A stretch of 64,000 bases of DNA, from positions 2,953,482 to 3,017,481 of the forward strand of contig NZ_JH636049.1 of NCBI RefSeq assembly GCF_000258175.1, read 5' to 3'. The notes beneath the pieces were generated by a model. That model had not been told where the DNA came from. It saw only the letters and a program-made list of their open reading frames with translations, and ran no database searches. Source of the stretch: Saccharomonospora xinjiangensis XJ-54. Lineage in GTDB: Bacteria; Actinomycetota; Actinomycetes; Mycobacteriales; Pseudonocardiaceae. Shown piece by piece: positions 1 to 8,234 of the stretch (the stretch's first letter is position 1; every line of letters begins with the position of its first letter). Made by a program: the position numbers and the translations under genes.

Positions 1-1
1 G

Positions 2-1807
2 GACGGTGTGCTGCGCGAGTTCGTGGTCGAACGGCTGACCGGCGACGACTGGCTGCCTTCGGCGCGCTCCGGCCTGCTTCCGGGCCGCCGGGCTCGCGTG
101 CTCGACCTCCACGCCCCGCGACTGGTGAAGCTGGTCGCCGACGTGATCCCGGGACTCGTCGCGGCACCCCTGTGCGGGCGTGACGCCGCGCGCACGGCCT
201 CCGTCGCCGGTGCGCGTGCCCTGACGGCGGCCGAACTGGTGGACGCGCTCGGCGGCGTTGAGCGCGCACCGGCGTGGTGGCGCGCGCTCTACGACGAGCT
301 GCTCGCCGCCGTGGACCGCGCCGAGGTGGAACTCGACGAACTCGCGGCGCTGCCAGTGCCGCTCGCGGACGGGCGCACAGTCACGGGCGCGCGAGGCGTG
401 CTGCTTGCCGAGGACACGGCTGGCGGTGTCGATTCCCTCGGCATCCCCGGCCTGCACATCGTTCACTCCCAGGCCGGGCATCCGCTGCTGGAACGGCTCG
501 GCGCTGCGAAGGCAGGGCCTTCCGAACTGCTGCGGGCCCCCGCTGTGGTCGAGGCAATAGCACGCAGCGTTGATGACACGCTGGCCGGGCTCGACGGCAC
601 GCCGCTCGCGGACGCTGTGCTGACGTGGGTCTCGACGGCGGGTGCGGCGCCGGGACTCGGCGCGCTGGCGCTGCCCGCGCGGAGCGGAGTGCGACGGGCC
701 GACGAGCTGCTTCTTCCCGACGCCGCCATCCTCGACGTGCTGCACCCCGACGCCGTCGGGGACGACGCGCCGCTGGACGTGCTGGCCGACGAGGTCGCCG
801 CCAGGTGGGACCGCGAAACCCTGCTGTCCTGCGGTGTGCGTGACACGTTCACCATCGAACGGGTCGGCGGCAGCGAGACCACCGACGACGAGCCGCCCGT
901 GCCCGACCTCGACCTCGTTGACGACCACGCGTGGCCGCGTGCGGTGCGGCTGCTGGCGTCGGAACCGGAGACCTGGCGCGTGCTGACGGCGCCGGACGGG
1001 CGCCTCCGTACGTGGCTTTCGGCTCACGCCCTGCTGGCAGGCCGCGCGCCGAGACAGTGGCGCCTGCCTTCGGCGACCGAGCTGTCAGGTCTCTTCGACC
1101 CCGCGCCCGACGTGGGACTCTCCGACGAACTTCTCGTGCTCACGGGAGTGCGCACCGAACTCGCCGTGGACCCCGAAACCGCCGCGGAGGACGCACGGCT
1201 GCTGTGTGATCGGCTCGGCGACCCTGAGCGGACGGTACCGACCGGACTCGTGCTGCGGGCCCACAGCATGCTGGCCGCACTCTCGCCCGACGACGTGGAA
1301 CCGCCCGAGCGGGTGCGTACGCTCGCCGGAACGGTGAGTGAGGTCACCGACGACGGCGGTGATGAGGTCGTGGTGCTCGACGCGCCGTGGTTGCTCGCGA
1401 TGTGGCCACCGGAACGGATCGTGGCCTCGGCCGATTTCGCCGACGCCGAAGCACTCGCCGACGTCTTCGATCTTCCGCTGGCGAGCGACGAGATCACCGA
1501 GATCGACGCTGCCGTGGAAGAGGACGGCGAGGCGGGCTTCGCCGCGTGGTCGGAGCTACCCGCCGTCGTGGAAGTGGCCGGTCTGCTGGGCATCGGTGTT
1601 CCCGACGGCGGTGTCGTGATCCACGAGGAGCTGACCGTCGGCGGCACCCCGGTTCCTTGGTGGCGCGATGAGCAGGCGGTGCTGCACGCGGCCGATTCGC
1701 CGTCCGGACTCGCGCGGGCGTTCGCGTGGGCGGCGGGCCGGTGGCCGGATCGGGTTCTGCTGGAACGGCTGCTCGACGATCCGGACCCACGCACCGTGCT
1801 GGGGTGA
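2..1807 (+). CDS. Sacsin/Hsp90-like ATP-binding protein, C-terminal part (5' end outside window)
   Basis: The frame is open from the first bases of the window, so the N-terminus lies upstream and the first Met codon at 8 is probably internal. About 600 residues are visible. They are acidic, leucine-rich and without membrane segments. Phrases such as VPLADGRTVTGARG and HPLLERLGAAKAG resemble the region after the ATPase domain in large (about 950-1000 aa) actinobacterial proteins annotated as sacsin N-terminal ATP-binding-like or Hsp90-like. The ATPase domain itself is not in this window, so the family call rests on recall of C-terminal sequence and of the DUF2530/NCS2 neighbourhood. The cellular role of these proteins is not established. 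Confidence 0.6.
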   Translation, partial: DGVLREFVVERLTGDDWLPSARSGLLPGRRARVLDLHAPRLVKLVADVIPGLVAAPLCGRDAARTASVAGARALTAAELVDALGGVERAPAWWRALYDELLAAVDRAEVELDELAALPVPLADGRTVTGARGVLLAEDTAGGVDSLGIPGLHIVHSQAGHPLLERLGAAKAGPSELLRAPAVVEAIARSVDDTLAGLDGTPLADAVLTWVSTAGAAPGLGALALPARSGVRRADELLLPDAAILDVLHPDAVGDDAPLDVLADEVAARWDRETLLSCGVRDTFTIERVGGSETTDDEPPVPDLDLVDDHAWPRAVRLLASEPETWRVLTAPDGRLRTWLSAHALLAGRAPRQWRLPSATELSGLFDPAPDVGLSDELLVLTGVRTELAVDPETAAEDARLLCDRLGDPERTVPTGLVLRAHSMLAALSPDDVEPPERVRTLAGTVSEVTDDGGDEVVVLDAPWLLAMWPPERIVASADFADAEALADVFDLPLASDEITEIDAAVEEDGEAGFAAWSELPAVVEVAGLLGIGVPDGGVVIHEELTVGGTPVPWWRDEQAVLHAADSPSGLARAFAWAAGRWPDRVLLERLLDDPDPRTVLG

Positions 1808-1843
1808 CGTGTGGTCCAGGTGAAGTCACGTCTCGTGAGTGTG

Positions 1844-2116
1844 TTAAAGGTTTCGTTGGGCAAAACGCGACCCTCTGCGGGACGCGGCGCGCTGCCACAC
1901 CATGATTGCCATGCCAACGAGGCCGAGCCCGCCGCCCGCGAGAGTCGTCCACAGCCACACGCCGTGGACACCGGCGACCAGCAGCACAACGAAGGCGACC
2001 AGCCAGAGTGCAGTGCCGACGGTCACGGGAATCCAGAGGCTGACCACTGATGTCGGCAGTTCAGGTGTAGGACGAAGCCGTCCTGCGTTCTCCCGTGGGT
2101 CTTTCGGTTCGTCCAC
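1844..2116 (-). CDS. DUF2530 small membrane protein
   Basis: A 90-residue protein starting with GTG at 2116 (VDEPKDPRENAGRL). The frame stays open further upstream, but that extension is Arg/Ser/Pro-rich and would overlap the divergent permease gene. Two hydrophobic segments are visible, around residues 27-47 (VGTALWLVAFVVLLVAGV) and 53-70 (TTLAGGGLGLVGMAIMV), followed by a basic tail (WQRAASRRGSR) expected to be cytoplasmic. Size, two-helix layout and the position next to an NCS2 permease match the actinobacterial DUF2530 family, whose function is unknown. It is divergent from the permease with 46 bp between the start codons. Confidence 0.75.
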   Translation of the reverse strand: MDEPKDPRENAGRLRPTPELPTSVVSLWIPVTVGTALWLVAFVVLLVAGVHGVWLWTTLAGGGLGLVGMAIMVWQRAASRRGSRFAQRNL

Positions 2117-2162
2117 GTGGGACAGGCTACCGCTGCCGCAAACGACGCGAGGCAGGTGAGCG

Positions 2163-3629
2163 ATGTCAGATGTGACCGCGCAGGAGCAGCGGTCGCCGCT
2201 CGACCGGTTCTTCCGGATCAGCGAGCGAGGTTCCACCATCGGACGGGAAGTTCGAGGTGGTTTGGTCACGTTCGTGACGATGGGCTACATCATCGTCCTG
2301 AACCCGCTCATCCTCGGCAGCTACTCGGCCGACGATCCCGGCGCGGCCAAGGATGTGACAGGCGCCATCCTGCCTGTCGATCAGGTGACCGCCGTCACGG
2401 CGCTCGTGGCCGGTGTGATGACCATCCTGATGGGAATCGTCGCGAACTATCCGTTCGCCATCGCAGCGGGTCTTGGGATCAACACCCTCGTCGCGGTGTC
2501 CATCGCTCCTCAGATGACGTGGCCGTCGGCCATGGGCCTCGTCGTCGTCAACGGCATCGTTGTGCTCCTGCTGGTGGTCACCGGGGTGCGGACCATGGTG
2601 TTCAACGCCGTGCCACACCAGCTCAAGGCGAGTATCGCCGTGGGGATCGGCCTGTTCATCGCGCTGGTCGGTCTCGTTGACGCGGGATTCGTGCGACGCA
2701 TTCCCGACGTCGCGGGCACCACCGTTCCGGTGCAGCTCGGGATCGACGGGTCGATCGCGTCGTGGCCCACGTTCGTGTTCGTGGTGACGCTCATCCTCAT
2801 GGGCATCCTTGTGGCGCGGGGCGTCAAGGGTGCGTTCCTGATCGGCGTTCTCGCCGGCACGGCGCTGTCCATCGCCATCGAGGCGATCGTCAACGCGGGA
2901 CCGTCGCTCGGTGTGAACCCTAAGGGCTGGAACCTCGGCTACCCCGCGCTGCCCGATGCGATCTTCGATCTTCCTGACCTCTCGCTCGTGGGCGCGTTCG
3001 ACTTCAACGCCTGGGTGCAGGTGCCCGCGATCACCGCGGCGCTGCTGGTGTTCACACTCGTGCTCACCGACTTCTTCGACACGATCGGCACGATGACCGG
3101 CCTCGGCCACGAGGCGAGGTTGGTTGACAAGGACGGGAAGCTGCCGAACGTCGGCAAGGGTCTGTTCGTCGATTCCGTCGGCGCCATCGCGGGAGGCGCT
3201 GCCTCGTCCAGCTCCAACACGGTGTTCGTGGAATCGGCGTCCGGGATCGGGGAGGGCGCCCGTACCGGTCTGGCGAACGTCGTCACCGGCCTGCTGTTCA
3301 TCGCGGCCATGTTCTTCACGCCGCTGTACCAGGCGGTGCCGATCGAGGCCGCGGCGGCGGCGCTCGTGGTCGTGGGCGCGATGATGGTGCGGCAGATCGC
3401 CGAGGTGGATTTCCGGGACTTCTCCGTCGCGCTGCCCGCCTTCCTCACGATCGTGGTCATGCCGTTCACATTCTCGATCTCCAACGGCATCGGCGCTGGG
3501 TTCATCAGCTACGTGGTGCTCCAGACGGTCACGGGCAAGGTCCGCCAGGTGCACCCGCTCATGTGGATCACCTCGGCGGCGTTCGTTGTGTACTTCGCCA
3601 TCGAGCCGATCCAGCAACTGCTCGGCTGA
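2163..3629 (+). CDS. NCS2-family purine (adenine/guanine/hypoxanthine) permease
   Basis: A 488-residue polytopic membrane protein of the AzgA-like branch of NCS2. Diagnostic stretches include GREVRGGLVTFVTMGYIIVLNP near the N-terminus, FAIAAGLGINTLVA (about 100-113), FFDTIGTMTGLG (about 303-314) and SSSSNTVFVESASGIGEGARTGL (about 345-367), which is the conserved substrate region of bacterial purine permeases. Length is normal for the family (430-490 aa). The ATG at 2163 follows a purine-rich GAGGCAGGTGAGCG. By family it imports purine bases by proton symport; the exact base cannot be read from sequence. The gene is followed directly by a 21-bp repeat element that separates it from the convergent regulator gene. 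Confidence 0.9.
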   Translation: MSDVTAQEQRSPLDRFFRISERGSTIGREVRGGLVTFVTMGYIIVLNPLILGSYSADDPGAAKDVTGAILPVDQVTAVTALVAGVMTILMGIVANYPFAIAAGLGINTLVAVSIAPQMTWPSAMGLVVVNGIVVLLLVVTGVRTMVFNAVPHQLKASIAVGIGLFIALVGLVDAGFVRRIPDVAGTTVPVQLGIDGSIASWPTFVFVVTLILMGILVARGVKGAFLIGVLAGTALSIAIEAIVNAGPSLGVNPKGWNLGYPALPDAIFDLPDLSLVGAFDFNAWVQVPAITAALLVFTLVLTDFFDTIGTMTGLGHEARLVDKDGKLPNVGKGLFVDSVGAIAGGAASSSSNTVFVESASGIGEGARTGLANVVTGLLFIAAMFFTPLYQAVPIEAAAAALVVVGAMMVRQIAEVDFRDFSVALPAFLTIVVMPFTFSISNGIGAGFISYVVLQTVTGKVRQVHPLMWITSAAFVVYFAIEPIQQLLG

Positions 3630-3645
3630 CGGAGCAACCCCTCCT

Positions 3646-3868
3646 ACGCCGTGTCCGCACTTCCTGCACCCGTGTCCGCACTTCTCGTACGAGTGTCTGC
3701 ACTTTCTGTACATGGGTCCGCGCCCCGATAGTGCGGGCACGCGTGCGCAGAGCGGGTTACGCGCACAAATCGCAAACACTCGTTCACAAGGTGCGGACAC
3801 GAGTGCACAAGGTGCGGACACGGGTGCACAAGGTGCAAACATTCGTTCACAAGGTGCGGACACGGCGT
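3646..3868. repeat. Intergenic inverted-arm 21-bp repeat element, copy 1
   Basis: This fills the space between two convergent genes. The left arm has units starting at 3651, 3672, 3693 and (degenerate) 3714, each beginning GTGTCCGCAC or a variant. The right arm has units at 3774, 3795, 3816 and 3837, in the inverted orientation, alternating between starts AAACA and GGACACG and sharing the end CACAAGGTGC. The outer ends, ACGCCGTGTCCGCAC at 3646-3660 and GTGCGGACACGGCGT at 3854-3868, are a perfect 15-bp inverted repeat. About 40 bp of degenerate units lie in the middle. A transcript from either side could fold into a long hairpin, so a terminator role is possible. No gene is supported here. Confidence 0.9.
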
Positions 3869-3873
3869 GGTGG

Positions 3874-4764
3874 CTACTCGGTGTCGAGGGCGGTGTCGAG
3901 ATCGGCGTCGAGTAGGTCCCGCAGGGCCACGGCGCCGTCCTGGGTCAGGCGCACGGCGCGGCCCGTTCCGATGCGCTTCACCCAATGGCGGGTGAGCAGC
4001 GACCGGCACAGGTGTGCGCCTGCCGCTCCGGCGAGGTGGGTGCGGCGTTCGGTCCAGTCAAGGCACGCCTTCGCTGCGGGTCTTCCGGTGCGGTGCAGGT
4101 CGGCGCGCGGGACACCGAGTACGTCGCCGAACCAGGTCGCGCCGTCCTCGGTGAGCGAACAGCCGAGGGACACCTCGATCAGGCCGCGTCCGATCATGGC
4201 GTCGGTGATCGCGACGCCGAGCGCGCCCGCGAGGTGGTCGTAGCACGTACGCCCTCGCGTGAGGGCCGCCGACGCGGTGACGGCGCGGAGTCCCTGCGGC
4301 CTGCGGCGCGACGCTGCGGTGAGATCCGCGTGCGCCACGAGGCCCTCGATCAGGCCGGCCACCTGGTCTCCCGCGAGTTGCACGTAACGGTGCCTGCCCT
4401 GCCTGCGCTCGACGAGGATGCCGCCCGCGACGAGTTTGGTGAGGTGTTCGCTCGCCGTCGCAGGTGAGACCCCGGCATCGATGGCGAGTTCCCTGGCTGT
4501 CCATGCCCTGCCATCGAGCAGCACCATGCAGAAGCGGGCGCGGGTGCGGTCGGCGAGCAATGCCGCCACGGCGGCGAGGTCGGTGTGGGAACCCATGGAA
4601 CCCGGAGAACCCGGAGAACCCGGAGAAACCATCGCGCCTGGAGAACCCGTCGAGCCGATCGAACTCACCGAATCCACCGTGCCCCTCGAATCCGCCGTGC
4701 CCCTCGGAGCCGGAGAATCCGTCGAACCCGCCGAATCCATCGCCGTCGAATCCACCGAACTCAT
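3874..4764 (-). CDS. ArsR-type winged-helix transcriptional regulator with low-complexity N-terminus
   Basis: The core starts near MGSHTDLAAVAALLADRTRARF (from 4596) and carries a winged helix (WTARELAIDAGVSPATASEHLTKL, then GRHRYVQLAG), followed by about 120 residues typical of long ArsR-like repressors. Upstream of the core, about 55 residues are almost only Ser, Gly, Pro, Asp and Thr (STDSP, GSPGSPGSPGS) and are encoded by short DNA repeats. Starts at 4815 (GTG), 4764 (ATG) and 4596 (ATG) are all open. I chose 4764 because 4815 would leave only 15 bp to the divergent P450-like gene; 4596 would give the usual family length. A short inverted repeat, TTCGG-CACCCA-CCGAA (4789-4804), lies in the divergent gap and could be its operator. 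Confidence 0.75.
   Translation of the reverse strand: MSSVDSTAMDSAGSTDSPAPRGTADSRGTVDSVSSIGSTGSPGAMVSPGSPGSPGSMGSHTDLAAVAALLADRTRARFCMVLLDGRAWTARELAIDAGVSPATASEHLTKLVAGGILVERRQGRHRYVQLAGDQVAGLIEGLVAHADLTAASRRRPQGLRAVTASAALTRGRTCYDHLAGALGVAITDAMIGRGLIEVSLGCSLTEDGATWFGDVLGVPRADLHRTGRPAAKACLDWTERRTHLAGAAGAHLCRSLLTRHWVKRIGTGRAVRLTQDGAVALRDLLDADLDTALDTE
4596..4750. repeat. Short tandem/degenerate repeats encoding a Ser-Gly-Pro-rich tail
   Basis: Around 4602-4628 the 9-mer AACCCGGAG is repeated three times, and degenerate GAACCC/GAATCC-type motifs continue to about 4750. On the minus strand this encodes the GSP/STDS-rich N-terminal extension of the ArsR-type regulator, if the upstream start is used. 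The repeats may mark replication slippage. They could also mean that the true start is the internal ATG at 4596 and the repeats are part of the leader. Confidence 0.6.
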
Positions 4765-4830
4765 GATGCGATTCTGCCGCTGGAACACTTCGGCACCCAC
4801 CGAACCGTTTCCCACCTAGCGTCGTCACAC

Positions 4831-5535
4831 ATGCAGATCGTCAACGAACCGGAAGCCGTCTCCCGCTTGCTGAACGACCGCCGTTACGTCGTCCCTGCTG
4901 TGCGCGGCTGCGACGAGATCGGCCTGGAGTGGTTGCGTGGTGAGGTGGCCCGCTTCAGCTCGGGGATTCGGCACCGCAGAAGGCGGGCAGCGGTGAGCCT
5001 GATCTTGCGCGGCCTCGATCCAGCCGCGTTGCGGGAAGGCGCCCGGCTGGCCGACGGCGCACAGGAGACGCTGGCTGTTCGCGTCGTGGCCTCCGCGTTG
5101 GGGTTGGCGGTGGACCCGGACGACGTCGCCGTCGTCGCCCGGCACTACCAGCCGCACACACCGGTGTCCGAGGACGCCGACGCCGCCGTCCAGCGGCTGG
5201 TGCTGGCGTGTGGTGGTCGGGGTGACGAGCGAACGGTGGCGTTGATCGGGGTGCTCGTGCAGGCGTGCGAGGCGACGGCCGTGCTGATCGGCCGGTGCCG
5301 TGATGCGGTGCGCGACGGTGCACGAGGGGCCGCCGAGGACGTCGTGGCCGAGGTTCTGCGATCGGACCCGCCGGTGCGCACGACTCGGCGAGTGAGCAGG
5401 GACGGCACGACGCTGCTGCTGGACCTCGCCTCGGCCGATCTTCCCTTCGGTGCGGGTGCGCACAGTTGTCCGGGGAGGGAACACGCGGTCGCCATCGCGG
5501 CGGGGGCCGTCGAGCGGGCGCGGGAGGCACGGTGA
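4831..5535 (+). CDS. Miniature cytochrome P450-like protein
   Basis: A 234-residue protein with P450 landmarks in the right order but about 40% shorter than a normal P450 (about 400 aa). It has a C-helix-like FSSGIRHRRRR (42-52), an I-helix-like LIGVLVQACEATAVLIG (138-154), a K-helix ExxR (E174-VLR-R177 followed by SDPPV) and the heme-cysteine loop FGAGAHSCPGRE (206-217, Cys213). Much of the region between the C- and I-helices and most of the N-terminal sheet are missing. The ATG at 4831 is preceded by TAGCGT at 4817-4822. The next gene overlaps it by 4 bp, so the two are translationally coupled. Activity is unknown; it may bind heme without being a standard monooxygenase. Confidence 0.75.
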   Translation: MQIVNEPEAVSRLLNDRRYVVPAVRGCDEIGLEWLRGEVARFSSGIRHRRRRAAVSLILRGLDPAALREGARLADGAQETLAVRVVASALGLAVDPDDVAVVARHYQPHTPVSEDADAAVQRLVLACGGRGDERTVALIGVLVQACEATAVLIGRCRDAVRDGARGAAEDVVAEVLRSDPPVRTTRRVSRDGTTLLLDLASADLPFGAGAHSCPGREHAVAIAAGAVERAREAR

Positions 5536-6263
5536 GCGGCGAATTCCACGCGCTCCATCACGGTGGAAACCCGTTGCTGTTGCCCAACGTGTGGGACGTC
5601 GGAACGGCGGAGGCGCTGGTCGAGGCCGGATTCAGGGCTGTGGCCACCACGAGCTTCGGTATCGCGTCCTCGGTCGGAGTTCCCGACGGGGTAGGCAGGA
5701 CGCGCGATCACGTTGTGGCGTTCGTGCGCCGCCTCGCCCCGCTGCCGTGCCTGCTGACGGTGGACGTGGAGGGCGGTTTCAGCGACGACCCCGGTGAGGT
5801 GGCGGACCTGGCGGTCTCGCTGGCCGACCTCGGCGTGGTGGGAATCAACCTGGAGGACGGCGCGGGTCCCGGCAGGCTCGTGGACGCGGGCTTGCACGCG
5901 GCGAAGGTGGCCGAGGTGAGGGCTCGGGTGCCCCGGCTGTTCGTCAACGCGAGGGTGGACACGTACTGGGTGGACGCCGAGCGGACGATCAGCGCGACGC
6001 TGGCGCGAGCGGAACGCTACCGGGATGCGGGTGCCGACGGGATCTTCGTGCCCGGCCGGTTGACGGCCCCCGAGATCGCCGACCTCGTGAACGGGATCGG
6101 GGTGCCGCTCAACGTGCTCTGGTACCCGGGCTCTCACGGGGTGGCCGAACTGGCAGCACTCGGCGTGAAGCGGATCAGCACGGGCTCCCAGCTCTACCGC
6201 GCAGCCCGGCGAGCGGCGGTGGATCTCGCGCGCGAGCTGGCCGACGGGTTCCTCAGCGGGTGA
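5532..6263 (+). CDS. Isocitrate lyase/PEP mutase superfamily protein
   Basis: A 243-residue TIM-barrel protein starting with GTG at 5532, which overlaps the preceding stop (GTGA). Visible motifs are NVWDVGTAEALVEAGF (19-34), TTSFGIASSVGVPDG, the metal-binding VDVEGGF, GINLEDG and FVNARVDTYW, all characteristic of the 2-methylisocitrate lyase/PEP phosphonomutase fold, with the final GVKRISTGSQLYRAA helix. This short subgroup is widespread in actinobacteria and its substrate is generally unknown; C-C or P-C lyase chemistry on an oxaloacetate-like acid is the family expectation. Coupling to the mini-P450 suggests a two-gene function under the divergent ArsR-type regulator. Confidence 0.85.
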   Translation: MSGEFHALHHGGNPLLLPNVWDVGTAEALVEAGFRAVATTSFGIASSVGVPDGVGRTRDHVVAFVRRLAPLPCLLTVDVEGGFSDDPGEVADLAVSLADLGVVGINLEDGAGPGRLVDAGLHAAKVAEVRARVPRLFVNARVDTYWVDAERTISATLARAERYRDAGADGIFVPGRLTAPEIADLVNGIGVPLNVLWYPGSHGVAELAALGVKRISTGSQLYRAARRAAVDLARELADGFLSG

Positions 6264-6340
6264 CATCGCTCGCGGTGCGTCGCGGGCCACCTGCGATCAT
6301 GGCGGCCGTCTCGTCGAGCCAAGGGCAGGGAAGGCTAATC

Positions 6341-6793
6341 GTGAGGTATGCTAAGGATGTGTCGGAAACTGCTGACGAACGATCGCTGGCGAGCCGCCTG
6401 AGGCTCGCCGTCGTTCGGCTGAACCGCAGGTTGCGGGCGCAGCGAGCCAGTGCCGACCTGTCGCTGACCCAGATCTCGGCTTTGTCAACTCTGCACAAGT
6501 GCGGCTCGATGACGCCGGGACAGCTGGCAGCCAAGGAAGGCGTGCAACCGCCGTCGATGACGCGGGTCATCGCCGCGCTCGAAGAGCTGTCCTACGTCGA
6601 GCGGAGCCCGCATCCCACCGACGGGAGGCAGGCGATCGTCGCGCTGACGGAGCCGGGGCGGGACTACGTGCTCGCGACGATCTCGCGCCGTGAGGCATGG
6701 CTCGATCTGCGATTGGCCGAGCTGAGCGACGAGGAGCGCCACGTGCTCTCCGAGGCAGCGGAAATCATCGAGCGCATGGCGGCTCACGGCTGA
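6341..6793 (+). CDS. MarR-family transcriptional regulator (Rv0880-like)
   Basis: A 151-residue winged-helix protein. The recognition region SMTPGQLAAKEGVQPPSMTRVIAALEE and the wing SPHPTDGRQAIVALTEPG are classic MarR and closely resemble M. tuberculosis Rv0880. I chose GTG at 6341 because GGGAAGG lies 6 nt upstream; an in-frame GTG at 6359 is an alternative. The gene reads towards the MFS exporter 46 bp downstream, a frequent MarR-target arrangement, so control of that exporter and itself is likely (inference). In M. tuberculosis the next genes in this order are also a SPOUT methylase, a DUF2537 protein, sepH and serC. Confidence 0.88.
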   Translation: MRYAKDVSETADERSLASRLRLAVVRLNRRLRAQRASADLSLTQISALSTLHKCGSMTPGQLAAKEGVQPPSMTRVIAALEELSYVERSPHPTDGRQAIVALTEPGRDYVLATISRREAWLDLRLAELSDEERHVLSEAAEIIERMAAHG

Positions 6794-6838
6794 ACGACCG
6801 CGGACCGTCATGCTCCTGACAGGAGGCGACATCACCGC

Positions 6839-8185
6839 GTGACTATCACGGGTAGCGATGCGACATCCCCGAAACTGCCCGCTATCCACGATCCAGCAGC
6901 GCCGCCGCGCTCCGAGAGGCGACCACCGACCCGGCCGAGGGGCACCTTCGCGTCACTCGGAGTTCGCAACTACCGGCTCTTCTTCGGCGGCCAGATCATC
7001 TCCAACATCGGCACCTGGATGCAGCGCATCGCCCAGGACTGGCTGGTGTTCGAACTCAGCGGCTACAACCCCGTGGCACTCGGTGTGGCCGTCGCGTTGC
7101 AGTTCACGCCCACCCTGCTGCTGTCGCTGTGGGCGGGCGTGCTGGCCGACCGGGTTGACAAGCGCACGCTGCTCATGACCATCCAGACCGGCGTAGCGCT
7201 TCAGGCGCTCGCTCTGGGCTCGCTCGTGCTGAGCGGCACGGCGCAGCTCTGGCAGGTCTACGTCCTCGCCGTCGTGCTCGGGACGCTCTCCGCGCTGGAG
7301 GTGCCGGCACGGCAGGCGTTCGTTTCCGAAATGGTGGGCCGCGACCAGGTGGCGAACGCGGTGGCACTGAACTCCTCGATCTTCAACCTGGCTCGCATCG
7401 TCGGCCCTGCCATCGCGGGTTTCGTGATCGTGCTCGTCGGTACGGGCTGGCTCTTCGTCGCCAACGCCGTGAGCACCGTCGCCGTCATCGCGGGCCTCGC
7501 GTTGATGAACCCGGCCGAGCTGTTCCGCGTACCCGCTGTGGCCCGCGCGAGGGGGCAGCTGCGGGAGAGTCTCCGGTACATCAGGGGCAGGCCCGATCTG
7601 CTGACCGTGCTGGTGCTCGTGTTCTTCGTGAGCACGTTCGGCATCACGTTCTTCACGTCGCTGGCGATCGTGTCGGCCAACGTCTTCGGCACGGAGGCTG
7701 ACGGCTACGGCCTGCTCTCGACGCTGCTGGCCGTGGGCACGTTCACCGGGGCGCTCGCCGCGGCGAGGCGGGGCAGCAGGGGTGGTGCGAGCCTGCGGGT
7801 GCTGCTCGTGTCGGCTGCCGCGCTCGGCGTCATCGAGCTGATCGGCGCGTTCATGCCGACGTATCTGACGTTCGGCCTCGCTCTCGTGCCGCTCGGCTTC
7901 GCCACCATGACGTTTCTGAACACCGCCAACGCCTTGGTGCAGACGACGGTGAGCCCGCAGATGCGGGGCAGGGTGATGGGACTCTACGTCCTGGTGCTGA
8001 TGGGCGGTAACCCGCTCGGCGGGCCGATGACAGGCTGGCTGGCGGAGGCGCTGGGCGGGCGCTCGCCCTTCTACGTCGGAGGAGCGGTCGCGCTGCTTGC
8101 GGCGCTGGTGTGCGCGTACGTCGCGAACCGGGCCCGTCAGCAGAACGACGGGACACCCCTTGCCCGCGAATTGAGGCTAGGCTAA
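6839..8185 (+). CDS. MFS exporter (EntS/MFS_3-like)
   Basis: A 448-residue, 12-helix major facilitator. After about 40 hydrophilic residues come NYRLFFGGQIISNIGTWMQRIAQDWLV (46-72) and WAGVLADRVDKRTLL, the A-motif region of the drug-export/enterobactin-export type, then the loop RGRPDLLTVLVLV and a C-terminal QMRGRVMGLYVLVLMGGNPLGG. The start is GTG at 6839, with AGGAGG about 12 nt upstream. It probably forms a unit with marR. An iron-box-like palindrome covers the last codons and the stop, and a strong bidirectional terminator follows. The substrate is unknown; export of a drug or metallophore is plausible but unproven. Confidence 0.88.
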   Translation: MTITGSDATSPKLPAIHDPAAPPRSERRPPTRPRGTFASLGVRNYRLFFGGQIISNIGTWMQRIAQDWLVFELSGYNPVALGVAVALQFTPTLLLSLWAGVLADRVDKRTLLMTIQTGVALQALALGSLVLSGTAQLWQVYVLAVVLGTLSALEVPARQAFVSEMVGRDQVANAVALNSSIFNLARIVGPAIAGFVIVLVGTGWLFVANAVSTVAVIAGLALMNPAELFRVPAVARARGQLRESLRYIRGRPDLLTVLVLVFFVSTFGITFFTSLAIVSANVFGTEADGYGLLSTLLAVGTFTGALAAARRGSRGGASLRVLLVSAAALGVIELIGAFMPTYLTFGLALVPLGFATMTFLNTANALVQTTVSPQMRGRVMGLYVLVLMGGNPLGGPMTGWLAEALGGRSPFYVGGAVALLAALVCAYVANRARQQNDGTPLARELRLG

Positions 8186-8190
8186 CCTCA
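8172..8190. promoter_or_regulatory. Iron-box-like palindrome (IdeR/DmdR type)
   Basis: TGAGGCTAGGCTAACCTCA matches the actinobacterial IdeR/DmdR consensus TTAGGTTAGGCTAACCTAA at 16 of 19 positions and is itself nearly palindromic. It overlaps the last codons and stop of the MFS gene and lies 3' of sodA, so no start codon is downstream of it in a normal promoter position. It may be a chance palindrome, a site for an antisense transcript, or a remnant. Confidence 0.55.
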
Positions 8191-8234
8191 GTTTGTCGCT
8201 TCGTGGTGGGAGTGGCAGTCAGTTCGGGAAACGA

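Noticed and set aside
6839-8185. Calling the MFS protein a siderophore exporter because of the iron box
   Set aside because: The box lies at the 3' end, not the promoter, and no siderophore genes are adjacent; the substrate stays open.
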